The notes beneath the pieces are model-generated. The model was not told the origin of the DNA. It saw only the letters and a list, made by a program, of their open reading frames with translations, and searched no databases. Positions 43,244-52,235 of a DNA stretch of 64,000 nt are shown here, in pieces. The stretch's first letter is position 1, and every line of letters begins with the position of its first letter. The DNA is taken from NCBI RefSeq assembly GCF_019916085.1, contig NZ_CP049834.1:1038501-1102500 (forward strand), read 5' to 3'. Origin of the DNA: Aquirufa lenticrescens (GTDB taxonomy: Bacteria > Bacteroidota > Bacteroidia > Cytophagales > Spirosomataceae). Both the position numbers and the translations under genes were made by a program.

Positions 43244-43920
43244 TAGGCTAATACTTCTTGTAGAATTTGCAAGGAACGAATCTCTCCGAAATTTTCCATG
43301 TGCAATTGATAATAATTGAGCATTCCGGCCAATAATTCTTTGCGTTCCGCCCGGTGAAGTACAATGGGGTGACCGTAATCCGCGTGAATCAAGGCATCCA
43401 ATTCTGTGAAATTAGGCACGATGCAGCCGGCAGCTTTTAACTGCTGGTAGAATTCCGCGGCATTACCTGCCCCAAAACCCAGAAAAGCCGCTAATTGCCA
43501 CAAAAACTGCAAATGGAAATTTTCGAAATTTGCCTCTGCGCGATCTAGATATTGCATGGAATGGCTCAAGAACTCGAACAGAGCGGGATTTGCCTCCTCT
43601 TCTTTCAATACTTTGCTCAAAACTTCAGAAAGAAATAAGGCTAAAGACGACTTCGCGATATCGAAGGGAATAGCCTGGTAAGGGAAGAAGCATTTGGCCT
43701 CTGAAATCCGGTGTAAACCCTTGCCCGGCTTGTGGTAGACTTCTAAATCCAACAAGGTGAGTGGTTGGAAGAGGGCCATTTTATGCTTGGCTTTGGCAGA
43801 ACGCACCCCGTTTTCAATGTAAGAACTGATCCCCATTTCCGCGGTGTAGACGTTCACCAGGATCGAGGTTTCCCGATACCGCATGTAGGAAATGACTATG
43901 CCTCGTGTTTTAGTTAGCAT
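43243..43920 (-). CDS. recO: DNA repair protein RecO
   Basis: 225 aa. The N-terminal OB fold has TRGIVISYMRYRETSILVNVYTAEMG and SYIENGVRSAK; the helical domain follows (SSLALFLSEVLSKVLKEEE). RecO loads RecA onto SSB-coated gaps. The zinc-ribbon cysteines of some RecO proteins are not seen. It overlaps the PlsC-type gene by 11 bases and the M61 gene by one. Confidence 0.95.
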   Translation of the reverse strand: MLTKTRGIVISYMRYRETSILVNVYTAEMGISSYIENGVRSAKAKHKMALFQPLTLLDLEVYHKPGKGLHRISEAKCFFPYQAIPFDIAKSSLALFLSEVLSKVLKEEEANPALFEFLSHSMQYLDRAEANFENFHLQFLWQLAAFLGFGAGNAAEFYQQLKAAGCIVPNFTELDALIHADYGHPIVLHRAERKELLAGMLNYYQLHMENFGEIRSLQILQEVLA

Positions 43921-44710
43921 TCGTATCGACCATCGGAATACCGGTTTCGTCCGAAATTCGCTGTAAAATTTCTTCGATTGTATCTGATTCTTTGAAGCGA
44001 ATCGGGTCTTTAAATTCCACGCTCAGAGTCGTGTTACGTTTCTTTAAGAAAAAGCCTTTCTTGTCAAAAGCGCGGCGAAAACCGTTGATTTGGACAGGAA
44101 CGACAATCGGATTCTCCGCCTTAATCAAGTGAGCGGTTCCTTTTCTGATCGGTGCAAAAGCGCGGGTAGTTCCTTGTGGAAAACTGATGACCCAACCGAA
44201 TTTCAGGCCTTTCCCTACTTTAGTTTGGGCTTCTAAATCTACTTCTCTTTTTACGTCTTGGCCGTGTGCACGCCACGAACGGTTCACTAAAATCGCCCCA
44301 GCTAAAGAGAAAATCCGCGGCAAAAATCCATCCTCCTTCATCGTCTCCGTAGCCGCCACATAAAACAGGCGAGAACGCGGAGCTAACAGGTAAAAGGGGA
44401 AGCGAATGCTGTTGTTCATCCGCCATTTCACGGAGAAGAAGATGTGGTAGAGGCAAATCACGTCCATGAAATAGGTTTGGTGATTCGACAGGAACAAGAC
44501 GCCTTCGCGAGGCAAATCCTGAATCTTTTCCGTGCCTTTAATCTCTGTTTTATTGTAAATACTCAAACGAGCATAAGTCAACCAACCTAATACAAATACG
44601 ATAATGCGCTTCATACCGATGGGATTCCCAAACGGATCGCGACGGACCAGACCCCAGCGGTCCAGGCAATCAAAAAACTTCTTTAAAAAGGTTATACTCT
44701 TAAAATCCAC
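43910..44710 (-). CDS. 1-acyl-glycerol-3-phosphate acyltransferase family (PlsC-like)
   Basis: 266 aa starting with GTG at 44710; the next ATG at 44614 would remove the conserved-looking DRWGLVRRDPFGNP segment. Motifs: FLSNHQTYFMDVI (His-x5-Asp, one residue longer than the classical Hx4D), ISFPQGTTRAF, and PIVVPVQINGFRRAF. It acylates lysophosphatidate in phospholipid synthesis or a related lipid. It overlaps the end of the large exported protein gene and the start of recO. Confidence 0.92.
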   Translation of the reverse strand: MDFKSITFLKKFFDCLDRWGLVRRDPFGNPIGMKRIIVFVLGWLTYARLSIYNKTEIKGTEKIQDLPREGVLFLSNHQTYFMDVICLYHIFFSVKWRMNNSIRFPFYLLAPRSRLFYVAATETMKEDGFLPRIFSLAGAILVNRSWRAHGQDVKREVDLEAQTKVGKGLKFGWVISFPQGTTRAFAPIRKGTAHLIKAENPIVVPVQINGFRRAFDKKGFFLKKRNTTLSVEFKDPIRFKESDTIEEILQRISDETGIPMVDTNAN

Positions 44711-47700
44711 CGCTCTTTTCTTTGCCTTTTGTGGCTGGTTTTGTTTTTGTTGGTTCTTTCTTTACCGGTGCTTTCTTCACCGGAATCAATGGTTTGTAAT
44801 ACGAAGTGAAGCGCTTGATGAAGGCATTCTTTTCTTCTGCGGCAGCCTCTACGACTTTAATTCCGCCTTTTTTCTGCGTCTTTAACGACTCTCTCACCGC
44901 GGCAAGGAAGGAATTATCCGAAGAATAAACGCCTAACTCACCCTCAAAATAAGCGAAATAATACCAAAGATCTTCCGATAATTCCCAATAGGCGTAAAAC
45001 TCTTCCTTGTTTGGCTTCTTAACCACCTCCATAAATCCTTTAATCGTCGCATTCACATCTACCGGTCCCACGTTAATCAGAGGCAAATCCCCAATCGAAT
45101 AAAAAGCACTCAAATTAGGCGACCAAGCCCATTTTACGGAGGAGAAATTAATCATGCTCGTGAATTCAGGATCCACTTTATCTAGGGCCAAATGCTCCCG
45201 ATCCATGCGTGCTTTTGTGGCCTCGGGAATTTTTTTGCCTAAAATCGGTTCCACCCGCTTTAAGTATTCATCTCGATCCGCCGGTTCATCGGCGGCGGCA
45301 GTTAGTAAACCTTCCTCTAAATTATATTTGACAATGCGATCGCCCATTTTCTGCAGAATGGGAACCGGCACTTGGAACTGTAAACTCAGCCAGGATTCGA
45401 TGCGTGGAATCAGCGTGTCGATGGACATGGAAATCTTGCCAAAAGACCGAACTAGTTTGTTACCCGTGAATAATTGCACCATTCCGTCCGTGTCCACACG
45501 CTTTTTCGGAATCGATAAATGCATCTGCGATTCCACATTTTTAATGCTATAAACCTCAGCAGCCTCCGTCACTTCGCCGGCCGCTTTGAACAAAACTGGG
45601 TCGTCTTCATTCGACATCGGGCCTAAGAAAGAAGGGTATAATTTATTCGCCGCATTCACGAAAATGCCGGCGGTGACCGAGCGACCGAGTTCGTCTTTTA
45701 ACTCGTCGTTCACCACAATTCCCTTCGAATTCGCGAACGGAATCCAGGCCGTTTTGAACTTCAACGTGCCTAATAAAGGCCTGATCGAGCCCTTGAATTC
45801 CAAGCTCGGTTTTTCAGAAAGAAAAAACACATCGCCCTTAAATTCTTGGTGCGAGGTTAATTTTAAAGGGGTTTTCTCGATGTAGCGTGCTTCAGCTCTG
45901 ATTCCTTCGGGCAGAAAATCGAAGTTCTTCATCGGGATTACCAAACTGTCGCTTCCCTCTACCGGCAGTAGATAATTCGCGGTTCCCGTAAATCGATTCG
46001 CGTTAGCGGTGACGGTGTTAATGTTTGCCAAAACGTGGCCATTCACCGTCGCCCTCGCACCTATCAAAGATTTGAATTGGCCGCCCTTCGCAATGGCAAG
46101 CAAGCCTTTTGCCGGATAAACCGTCGCTGGTCCGATCTCGATTTCCTTCACTCCCTCTAGCGAAATGACCTCGGAGACTTGATCCAACACGCCAGATTTT
46201 GCCGTGATAGGGCTGGCTTTCGAAGTGGAATCTAGGGTTTGTAAAACGGGCCTCTGTAACTTAATTTTTTGGTTTTTTTGCTCCCAAACCGCCCCTGTGT
46301 AAGCGGTTTTATATCCTTGAATCGGCAATAAAGCTGGCGATTCCTCCACCGGTTTAAAAGTCAGATTCACGGCCCCGGGTGCGGCTTCGATCGAAATCCG
46401 TTCCGCGTTGAAAACCGGTTTCTTCAATCCAATGGTGAGCGATGCATCCTTCGATTTCCACGTCGCAGGTTGGAAATAATACAGTTCTGATTTCAGTTTT
46501 CCATCACCTAAGGTAATGTCGCCCTTCCCAAATACCTGCTTCTTGTGCATCCAAACCGGCCCCTCTAATTGCAACTGATTCGCATAGAGTGCAAAGGAAT
46601 TCTTCTCCGGATAAATCGCTAGCGAATCCTCGCGCGGCAACCAAGTGAATCGGTGACCAGGAAGACTCGCGATGGGTCCTTTTTTGTTTGCCATCTCCCC
46701 TAGTTTCCCCTCCGATCCGACACTAATTAGCGAATCCGGGTAAAGGAAGGCCTCTTTCATGGATGATTGAAAACCCTCCATGGCAAAAGATCCTGCCGTA
46801 TGAAGGCCCTTTTTGTCCATTTCCAGCGGGGCGCTTAGGCTGAGGTTGGCCTTGTTTTGATAGATTTTTAGGGGCGTTTTCTGGGTGTAGGTAAAACCAA
46901 AACTTTGGTCCGGCTTCAAGATCAATTGCGTGCTTAAGGGAGGTAAAAGCCCTTTAGAGTGAAAGGTACCCACAAATACCGGTGCCTTTTGGGTCAAACT
47001 ATCCAGAGCGATGCTAGGAACTTTAAAATAGTAGGTCGAATCATACACCCCTTTCGCGCGCCATGGCTCGTCGAAGTGGGCGGTCATTCCTTTGGGAATA
47101 ATTAATTTAGGGTATTCTGCTACGCCAAAACGTCCCGACTTATTTCCTGGTGGACTCAAAATCAGAGATCCAGATCCATAGCGAAAAGCTCCTCCAAATT
47201 CCTTGGATTGGCCTTTAGGGATAAATGTAATCGAATCAATCTGCGCGAATTGAGCCGTAAAGTCGTTGAATTTGAAGGCAAAATCTGGGCCTCGGAAACG
47301 GTAATCGCCGATCTTGATTTCGCCTAGGAAATTAAAGTCGCGGCCTTTTTGGAAGGTCAACGCCTCATCATAGGGAATAAATTCCGCCTTCAAGGAATCC
47401 GAAATCATCACCTGCTGAATACCCCGAATGCGCAATTTCTTGTCCACTAAATCGAGGGAAATCGAGGCCGAATCCGCATCAAGGTTTTCGCCCATCGAGG
47501 CCGCATAAAAGGTATCAAAATCCTTTTTCTCATAGGCTACCCTCGCGTAATGCCGCCCCAAAGCCGTAAAAGAATACAAATCGTCCACCACTTGCATGTA
47601 GCCAGCATCCACATAAGACTGAAAACCGGAATGAATCTGCTCCGGCCTGCGATTCACTAAAACTGCTAGGTCGCCGATGGTCGCCGCCTCCACTTTATTT

Positions 47701-48635
47701 TCGACTAAATAGCGGTACAAGATCCGCATAGGGCTATAATTCAGCAATCCTTGTAAATCTTGAATACGGCCGTCATTATAATAATCCTTTGACTCAAGCC
47801 AGGCAGGAACCTGGTTTCGGCCGGAAATTTGGTAAAAATCGATACGCTTTTCTTTCACTCGCAACACCCCTAAATCAACTGACATCCGCATCTCGTGGAA
47901 CGTGTCTTCGAACAAGGCGCGGTTCTTTGCACCGGTATTTTTCTTGAAATGAAAGGTCTGGTTTTTCGGGTAATACTGACCGGCTACATCCCCTCGAAAT
48001 AGGGAATCGTTTTCGCTCAATGGGCTACTCCAACGACCTGATGGAACTAATATGGTGGAATCTGGCAGAAACCAAATCAGCGGAGCTGACATCGTTCCCA
48101 GTTTTTGGAAATGCAAAGCTCCATCCCGCAATCCTTTGCGCAGATCCTTGAAGACAGGTTTGCCTGCCGCGGACCACACATCCCCCGTCATTTCGGTGGA
48201 TTCTGTTCCTTTAAATTCGAAGGCAAAATATTTCTCTTTTCGCCGTAAGGTAAGCGATCCCTCGCCATTTAATTCGCGTTCGTTTTCGATCCAATCCGCC
48301 GATACAAACCGTAATGTACCATTCGCCGGCTGAAATTGCATCGCATCGATTTGTAGACGCGCGTTCTTGTGACCTAATTTATCACCAGGAATTTCTCCGC
48401 CTTTGGCCATACCTGTTTTCGACTTTTCGTCCCAGGCAAATTCCGTCACCTGAAAAACAAGGCTGTCATTAGCAACCCGATAGGTGATTTCCGAAGGGCC
48501 CCACTGGTTTTTCTCTATCTGAGCGCCATTCACGCGCAGCGAATAGGGCCCCACCTGAATCTTTTGCGCAGAAAGGCTAAAGCTCAGGGCTAGGGTGAAA
48601 AGCAGGATGCGAAAGAATGTAATCGTATTCTTCAT
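44700..48635 (-). CDS. Large exported protein of unknown function (1311 aa)
   Basis: About 1311 aa from the ATG at 48635, which begins a clear signal peptide (MKNTITFFRILLFTLALSFSLSA). The longer frame to 48764 crosses the divergent kdsC promoter region and is unlikely. The chain is mostly predicted beta strand with many short phrases of the type GSLTLRRKEKYFAFEFKG or GKGDITLGDGKLKSELYYF, vaguely like OstA/AsmA-type lipid-transfer folds. A helical insertion near 320-400 includes SPMRILYRYLVENKV and HSGFQSYVDAGYMQVV. The C-terminus is Lys-rich (KKAPVKKEPTKTKP). It is divergent from kdsC and first in an operon with PlsC. No family was recognised. Confidence 0.85.
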   Translation of the reverse strand: MKNTITFFRILLFTLALSFSLSAQKIQVGPYSLRVNGAQIEKNQWGPSEITYRVANDSLVFQVTEFAWDEKSKTGMAKGGEIPGDKLGHKNARLQIDAMQFQPANGTLRFVSADWIENERELNGEGSLTLRRKEKYFAFEFKGTESTEMTGDVWSAAGKPVFKDLRKGLRDGALHFQKLGTMSAPLIWFLPDSTILVPSGRWSSPLSENDSLFRGDVAGQYYPKNQTFHFKKNTGAKNRALFEDTFHEMRMSVDLGVLRVKEKRIDFYQISGRNQVPAWLESKDYYNDGRIQDLQGLLNYSPMRILYRYLVENKVEAATIGDLAVLVNRRPEQIHSGFQSYVDAGYMQVVDDLYSFTALGRHYARVAYEKKDFDTFYAASMGENLDADSASISLDLVDKKLRIRGIQQVMISDSLKAEFIPYDEALTFQKGRDFNFLGEIKIGDYRFRGPDFAFKFNDFTAQFAQIDSITFIPKGQSKEFGGAFRYGSGSLILSPPGNKSGRFGVAEYPKLIIPKGMTAHFDEPWRAKGVYDSTYYFKVPSIALDSLTQKAPVFVGTFHSKGLLPPLSTQLILKPDQSFGFTYTQKTPLKIYQNKANLSLSAPLEMDKKGLHTAGSFAMEGFQSSMKEAFLYPDSLISVGSEGKLGEMANKKGPIASLPGHRFTWLPREDSLAIYPEKNSFALYANQLQLEGPVWMHKKQVFGKGDITLGDGKLKSELYYFQPATWKSKDASLTIGLKKPVFNAERISIEAAPGAVNLTFKPVEESPALLPIQGYKTAYTGAVWEQKNQKIKLQRPVLQTLDSTSKASPITAKSGVLDQVSEVISLEGVKEIEIGPATVYPAKGLLAIAKGGQFKSLIGARATVNGHVLANINTVTANANRFTGTANYLLPVEGSDSLVIPMKNFDFLPEGIRAEARYIEKTPLKLTSHQEFKGDVFFLSEKPSLEFKGSIRPLLGTLKFKTAWIPFANSKGIVVNDELKDELGRSVTAGIFVNAANKLYPSFLGPMSNEDDPVLFKAAGEVTEAAEVYSIKNVESQMHLSIPKKRVDTDGMVQLFTGNKLVRSFGKISMSIDTLIPRIESWLSLQFQVPVPILQKMGDRIVKYNLEEGLLTAAADEPADRDEYLKRVEPILGKKIPEATKARMDREHLALDKVDPEFTSMINFSSVKWAWSPNLSAFYSIGDLPLINVGPVDVNATIKGFMEVVKKPNKEEFYAYWELSEDLWYYFAYFEGELGVYSSDNSFLAAVRESLKTQKKGGIKVVEAAAEEKNAFIKRFTSYYKPLIPVKKAPVKKEPTKTKPATKGKEKSGGF

Positions 48636-48687
48636 AAAGGGATAAAAATACATAAAATATTCAGATATTTGGGTCAAAATAATCCCT

Positions 48688-49197
48688 ATGTCTAACGTAC
48701 TTTCCTTATTTAAAGATATCAAAGCCTTCATTTTTGACATCGACGGTGTGATGACGGACGGCAATGTACACGTTCTGGAGACAGGCGAACATTTCCGAAC
48801 CTTCTACATACGCGATGGCTATGCGCTAGAAAAAGCGCGTGAGGCTAATTTTCAAATGTGCGTAATAACAGGTGGAAGTCATCCGGGGGTCAAAAAACGT
48901 TTAGAAAATCTCAAGTTTCAACACATCTATTTCGGTTTAGGTGGGAAAGATAAGCTGGAAACTTATTTAGAATTATTGCCAAAATTAGGGGTTAAAGAGA
49001 ACGAAATCTTATATATGGGAGACGATATGGCTGACCTGAAGGTCTTGTCTCGCCCAGATATTTTGAGCACCTGTCCGGCAGATGCGATTCCTGAATTACA
49101 CCAAGTCGTGAAATACGTTTCGCCATTTAATGGTGGCCGCGGTGCGGTGAGAGATGTGATTGAAAAAGTATTAAAACTCCAAGGAAAATGGGCTTAA
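48688..49197 (+). CDS. kdsC: KDO-8-phosphate phosphatase (KdsC-like HAD)
   Basis: 169 aa. Cap-less HAD (C0) with FDIDGVMTDGNVHVL (motif I), FYIRDGYALEKA, VITGGSHPGVKKR (motif II) and YMGDDMADLKVL (motif IV), the typical KdsC pattern. It removes phosphate from KDO-8-phosphate during LPS core synthesis, acting as a tetramer. First of three overlapping plus-strand genes. Confidence 0.95.
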   Translation: MSNVLSLFKDIKAFIFDIDGVMTDGNVHVLETGEHFRTFYIRDGYALEKAREANFQMCVITGGSHPGVKKRLENLKFQHIYFGLGGKDKLETYLELLPKLGVKENEILYMGDDMADLKVLSRPDILSTCPADAIPELHQVVKYVSPFNGGRGAVRDVIEKVLKLQGKWA

Positions 49198-49709
49198 TCT
49201 TGCCAGTGAAAGGGATATCGCCTGTTTTAGGAGAAGACAATTGGGTCGCACCTAATGCCACGATTGTGGGAGATGTGCAGACCGGAAAGCAGTGCACGAT
49301 TTGGTTCAATGCGGTTGTTCGCGGGGATGTGAATTCCATCCGCATCGGCAATTATTCGAATATTCAAGACGGTGCCGTGGTGCATTGCACCTACCAAAAA
49401 ACCGTCACTTCCATAGGCGATTATGTTTCTATCGCACACAATGCCATCGTTCACGGTTGTACCATCGAAGACAATGTACTCATTGGGATGGGGGCCATCG
49501 TGATGGACAACGCGTACATCGAAGAAGGCAGTATTGTGGCGGCAGGAGCAGTAGTCACCCAAGGAACACGGGTGCCGGCTGGCACTATTTATGCGGGCAA
49601 CCCGGCGAAATATTTAAAAGATGTCAGCCCAGAGGCGGCTGAAGTTTTCAAGCGCACGGCCTATAATTATGTAGAATACGCGTCTTGGTTTTCAAATCCT
49701 ACCCAATGA
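49188..49709 (+). CDS. Gamma-carbonic anhydrase family protein
   Basis: 173 aa left-handed beta-helix with hexapeptide repeats ([40 protein letters not shown]). Metal-binding histidines fit in [19 protein letters not shown]. The C-terminal helix has [10 protein letters not shown]. Members may hydrate CO2, or act only as trimeric scaffolds. It overlaps kdsC by ten bases. Confidence 0.94.
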   Translation: MGLILPVKGISPVLGEDNWVAPNATIVGDVQTGKQCTIWFNAVVRGDVNSIRIGNYSNIQDGAVVHCTYQKTVTSIGDYVSIAHNAIVHGCTIEDNVLIGMGAIVMDNAYIEEGSIVAAGAVVTQGTRVPAGTIYAGNPAKYLKDVSPEAAEVFKRTAYNYVEYASWFSNPTQ

Positions 49710-49957
49710 GTAACGACCCACTTCACGGTGTAACCTTAGAGAAAATCTTAACGGATCTAGTCGATTTATTAGGCTGGGAAGAGATGGCTCGCAAGATCCG
49801 AATTAACTGCTTTGCGAGTGATCCGAGTATCAAATCTAGCTTGACATTCTTGCGTAAGACGCCATGGGCGAGGGCGAAGGTGGAGACGCTGTATATTTGG
49901 AATATTAAAAAGATCGAAAAGAAAAAGGCGAGTTCAGCCTCTAATCTGGAAGATTAG
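49706..49957 (+). CDS. VF530/DUF2132-family DNA-binding-like protein
   Basis: About 83 aa from the ATG at 49706, which overlaps the upstream stop as ATGA; a frame seven residues longer begins at 49685. The family signature is [42 protein letters not shown]. The structure-known member from Vibrio suggests a small helical nucleic-acid-binding fold; function is not established. The 3' end overlaps the BASS transporter by four bases. Confidence 0.9.
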   Translation: MSNDPLHGVTLEKILTDLVDLLGWEEMARKIRINCFASDPSIKSSLTFLRKTPWARAKVETLYIWNIKKIEKKKASSASNLED

Positions 49958-50808
49958 TTTCGCAAATTCACTAGCCAGCCAAAAATAGCCGCGGTGATAA
50001 ACATCACAATGCTATACACCACCGCTGGAATCGTCATTGTTCCATTTCCGATCACATTCAAGGCAATAAAGATCGCCAAAGATCCATTGTGAATCCCGAT
50101 CTCCATCCCTATCGCGATGGCCTGCTTCTTCTCCAAATTCAATAGCCGAGGTAGAAAATAACCGATCGAAAGACAGGCGATATTGAATAATAGACAGGCT
50201 AAACCTACCGTTCGAATATCCGCCATCAAGTGATCACGCTCCTTCCATCCGGCTAAAACGATGATCAAGGCAAGGAAAATAGCAGAAAGAATTTTAACCG
50301 GCGACTCAAGTTTTTGCGCGAATTCGGGGACCTTTTTTCTGATCAACATCCCGATTGAAACGGGTAAAATCACAATCAAACACACTTCCAAGACTTTAGA
50401 AAATTGCAAGGGAACGTAGGCGTCTTGCTGCATCAATAATTTCATCGACAGATTGACGATGAGCGCAATCGAGATGACGGAAAGAATGCTGTTGAGGGCT
50501 GTGAGGGTGACATTGAGGGCTACATCGCCTTTCGCGATGTGCGAGTATAAATTCGCGGAAGGGCCGCCGGGAGCAGCGGCTAAAAGCATTAAGCCGACGG
50601 CTAATTCAGGGGGTAAGTTCAGCCCTTTCGCGATGAAAAAACAGATGATGGGCAGCAGGATCATTTGGGTTCCTAGGCCCACAATGACCGCTTTGGGGTA
50701 CTCGTACACGCGCTTGAAATCCGCAATCGTGAGTGACAAACCCAGGCCTGTCATAATGATGGCGAGGGCGATGGGCATTAAAACCACGGAGAGAAAGCTT
50801 GCTTGCAT
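49954..50808 (-). CDS. Bile acid:sodium symporter (BASS) family transporter
   Basis: 284 aa with about nine hydrophobic helices. Family marks: [65 protein letters not shown] (the conserved sodium-site crossover), and [18 protein letters not shown]. In bacteria these import organic anions such as pantoate, pyruvate or sulfated compounds with sodium; the substrate here is unknown. It diverges from the acyltransferase gene with only 17 bases between them. Confidence 0.93.
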   Translation of the reverse strand: MQASFLSVVLMPIALAIIMTGLGLSLTIADFKRVYEYPKAVIVGLGTQMILLPIICFFIAKGLNLPPELAVGLMLLAAAPGGPSANLYSHIAKGDVALNVTLTALNSILSVISIALIVNLSMKLLMQQDAYVPLQFSKVLEVCLIVILPVSIGMLIRKKVPEFAQKLESPVKILSAIFLALIIVLAGWKERDHLMADIRTVGLACLLFNIACLSIGYFLPRLLNLEKKQAIAIGMEIGIHNGSLAIFIALNVIGNGTMTIPAVVYSIVMFITAAIFGWLVNLRN

Positions 50809-50825
50809 GCGATATTTTTTAAACC

Positions 50826-51668
50826 TTGCGGTCGTTAAAATTAAAGAAATACTTGATCTTTCTCCTAAAAATCTTTGCTCGTTTAGCGCTTCGCCTGTTT
50901 TGCCCGTCCCTCGTGGTGAAAAATGCGGAGCTGATGAAAACCAAAGGCCCCGTTCTATTAGTCGTTAACCACCCGGATTCTTTTTTAGATGCGGTCATCA
51001 TAGGCGCATTGTATCCGCGAAATATCAACTATTTAGCGCGGGGTGATGTGTTCAGAAACCCTGTTTTCGGATTTTTGCTGAGGCAATTAAATATGCTTCC
51101 CGTCTTTCGCCAACGTGAGGGAAAAGAGCACCTGCACCTGAATTCAAACACCTTTCAAAAGGCAGTGGAATGCCTCCGGAACGACGGAATTGTATTGATT
51201 TTCATCGAAGGAATCTGCCTGAATACCCACGATTTGCAACCTTTTAAAAAGGGCGCGAGCCGCATTTTAGAGAGTGCGCATGCGGAAGGAATTTTCCCGA
51301 TTGTTCAGATTGCGGGGATTGGGTATTCGAGTTTTACGGCTTTTGGGAAGGGAATTCACCTGGCATTTGAAAACATGTCGTGGCCTACGCCTATCGTGGA
51401 CGCGACAGATCGAGTGAAATTTAATGCGGCGGTTTTTGAGAAGATGGAACGCTTGATTGAGGTGCCGCAGCACGTGGGATTCCCGCGCGGTTTACTCTAC
51501 TATTTTGCCTTGCCTTTGTATATCCCGATGCGGGCTTTTGCCTACGCGAAAACGAAAGGTTCTGTCTTTTATGATTCGGTTTTGTTCGCCCTTTTGCTTT
51601 TTACTTTCCCCGTCTACGTCGCGCTCGTGGTGACAATTGTTCTAAAGGTCAGGTTGATTCTGGGCTGA
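50826..51668 (+). CDS. PlsC-like acyltransferase
   Basis: 280 aa. A stop codon (50820-50822) is immediately upstream and no ATG occurs until residue 37, so the TTG at 50826 is the likely start. N-terminal hydrophobic segment (KKYLIFLLKIFARLALRLF), then VVNHPDSFLDAVIIG (His-x5-Asp), ARGDVF, and IFIEGICLNTHDLQPFKKGASRI in place of the FPEG motif; two C-terminal hydrophobic helices. Probably a glycerolipid or aminolipid acyltransferase. Its 3' end overlaps alkB by 55 bases. Confidence 0.87.
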   Translation: MRSLKLKKYLIFLLKIFARLALRLFCPSLVVKNAELMKTKGPVLLVVNHPDSFLDAVIIGALYPRNINYLARGDVFRNPVFGFLLRQLNMLPVFRQREGKEHLHLNSNTFQKAVECLRNDGIVLIFIEGICLNTHDLQPFKKGASRILESAHAEGIFPIVQIAGIGYSSFTAFGKGIHLAFENMSWPTPIVDATDRVKFNAAVFEKMERLIEVPQHVGFPRGLLYYFALPLYIPMRAFAYAKTKGSVFYDSVLFALLLFTFPVYVALVVTIVLKVRLILG

Positions 51669-52234
51669 TGCACTTTCGTGGTGGGCGGCAGACGATGCAG
51701 CCAGTGGGTTTGGGTTTCGCCTTTCATGACTAAAAGGCTTCCAGCTTCTAGAAACACGTCTATTTTTTCGCCGGACTGCTTGTGCTTGAAACAGAATTTT
51801 CTTTCTGCGCCAAAACTAAGCGAGCCAATTGCCCCATTTTTCCGCAAATCTTTTTCGCCATCACTGTGCCAGGCCATTCCTTCGGAGCCGTCGTGGTATA
51901 AGTTCAAAAGGCAGGAATTATAGGTTTCGCCGGAGTGCTTTTCCGCGAGGGATTTTAAGGCTTGCAATTCAGGTGTCCAAGGCAAGGCCGTCTTCGTGGT
52001 ATTGCTGTAGGTGTACGAAAAAGGCTGGTCTCCGTACCAAGCCACTTTGCGTTTCGTGATGATGCGTTTGCCATAAATGACCGCCTCATCGTTGCGCCAT
52101 TCAATGCGATCTAATAAGGCCTGTGCCATTTCAGCTGCTTCCGTAGAAGACATCAATTTTCCATAATAATGAACGATTCCGTCGCCTGGAAGCAGGTTTA
52201 TAGAAGGGTCCGCAGGAAAATCGAATAGTTCCAT
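51614..52234 (-). CDS. alkB: Alpha-ketoglutarate-dependent dioxygenase AlkB
   Basis: 206 aa. Fe(II)/2-oxoglutarate dioxygenase that repairs alkylated bases. Metal ligands His and Asp are in GMAWHSDGEKDL and the distal His in THWLHRLPPT. The 2-oxoglutarate-binding Arg pair is in PRINLTFRTI. SLLNLYHDG-type and GAIGSLSFGAERKF motifs match AlkBH2/3-like enzymes. It begins one base after the GH97 stop. The last 55 bases, which include the RINLTFR codons, overlap the convergent acyltransferase gene. Confidence 0.96.
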   Translation of the reverse strand: MELFDFPADPSINLLPGDGIVHYYGKLMSSTEAAEMAQALLDRIEWRNDEAVIYGKRIITKRKVAWYGDQPFSYTYSNTTKTALPWTPELQALKSLAEKHSGETYNSCLLNLYHDGSEGMAWHSDGEKDLRKNGAIGSLSFGAERKFCFKHKQSGEKIDVFLEAGSLLVMKGETQTHWLHRLPPTTKVHQPRINLTFRTIVTTSAT

Positions 52235-52235
52235 T

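Noticed and set aside
48635-48764. N-terminal extension of the 1311-aa protein
   Set aside because: The extension would precede a clean signal peptide and overlap the kdsC start region.
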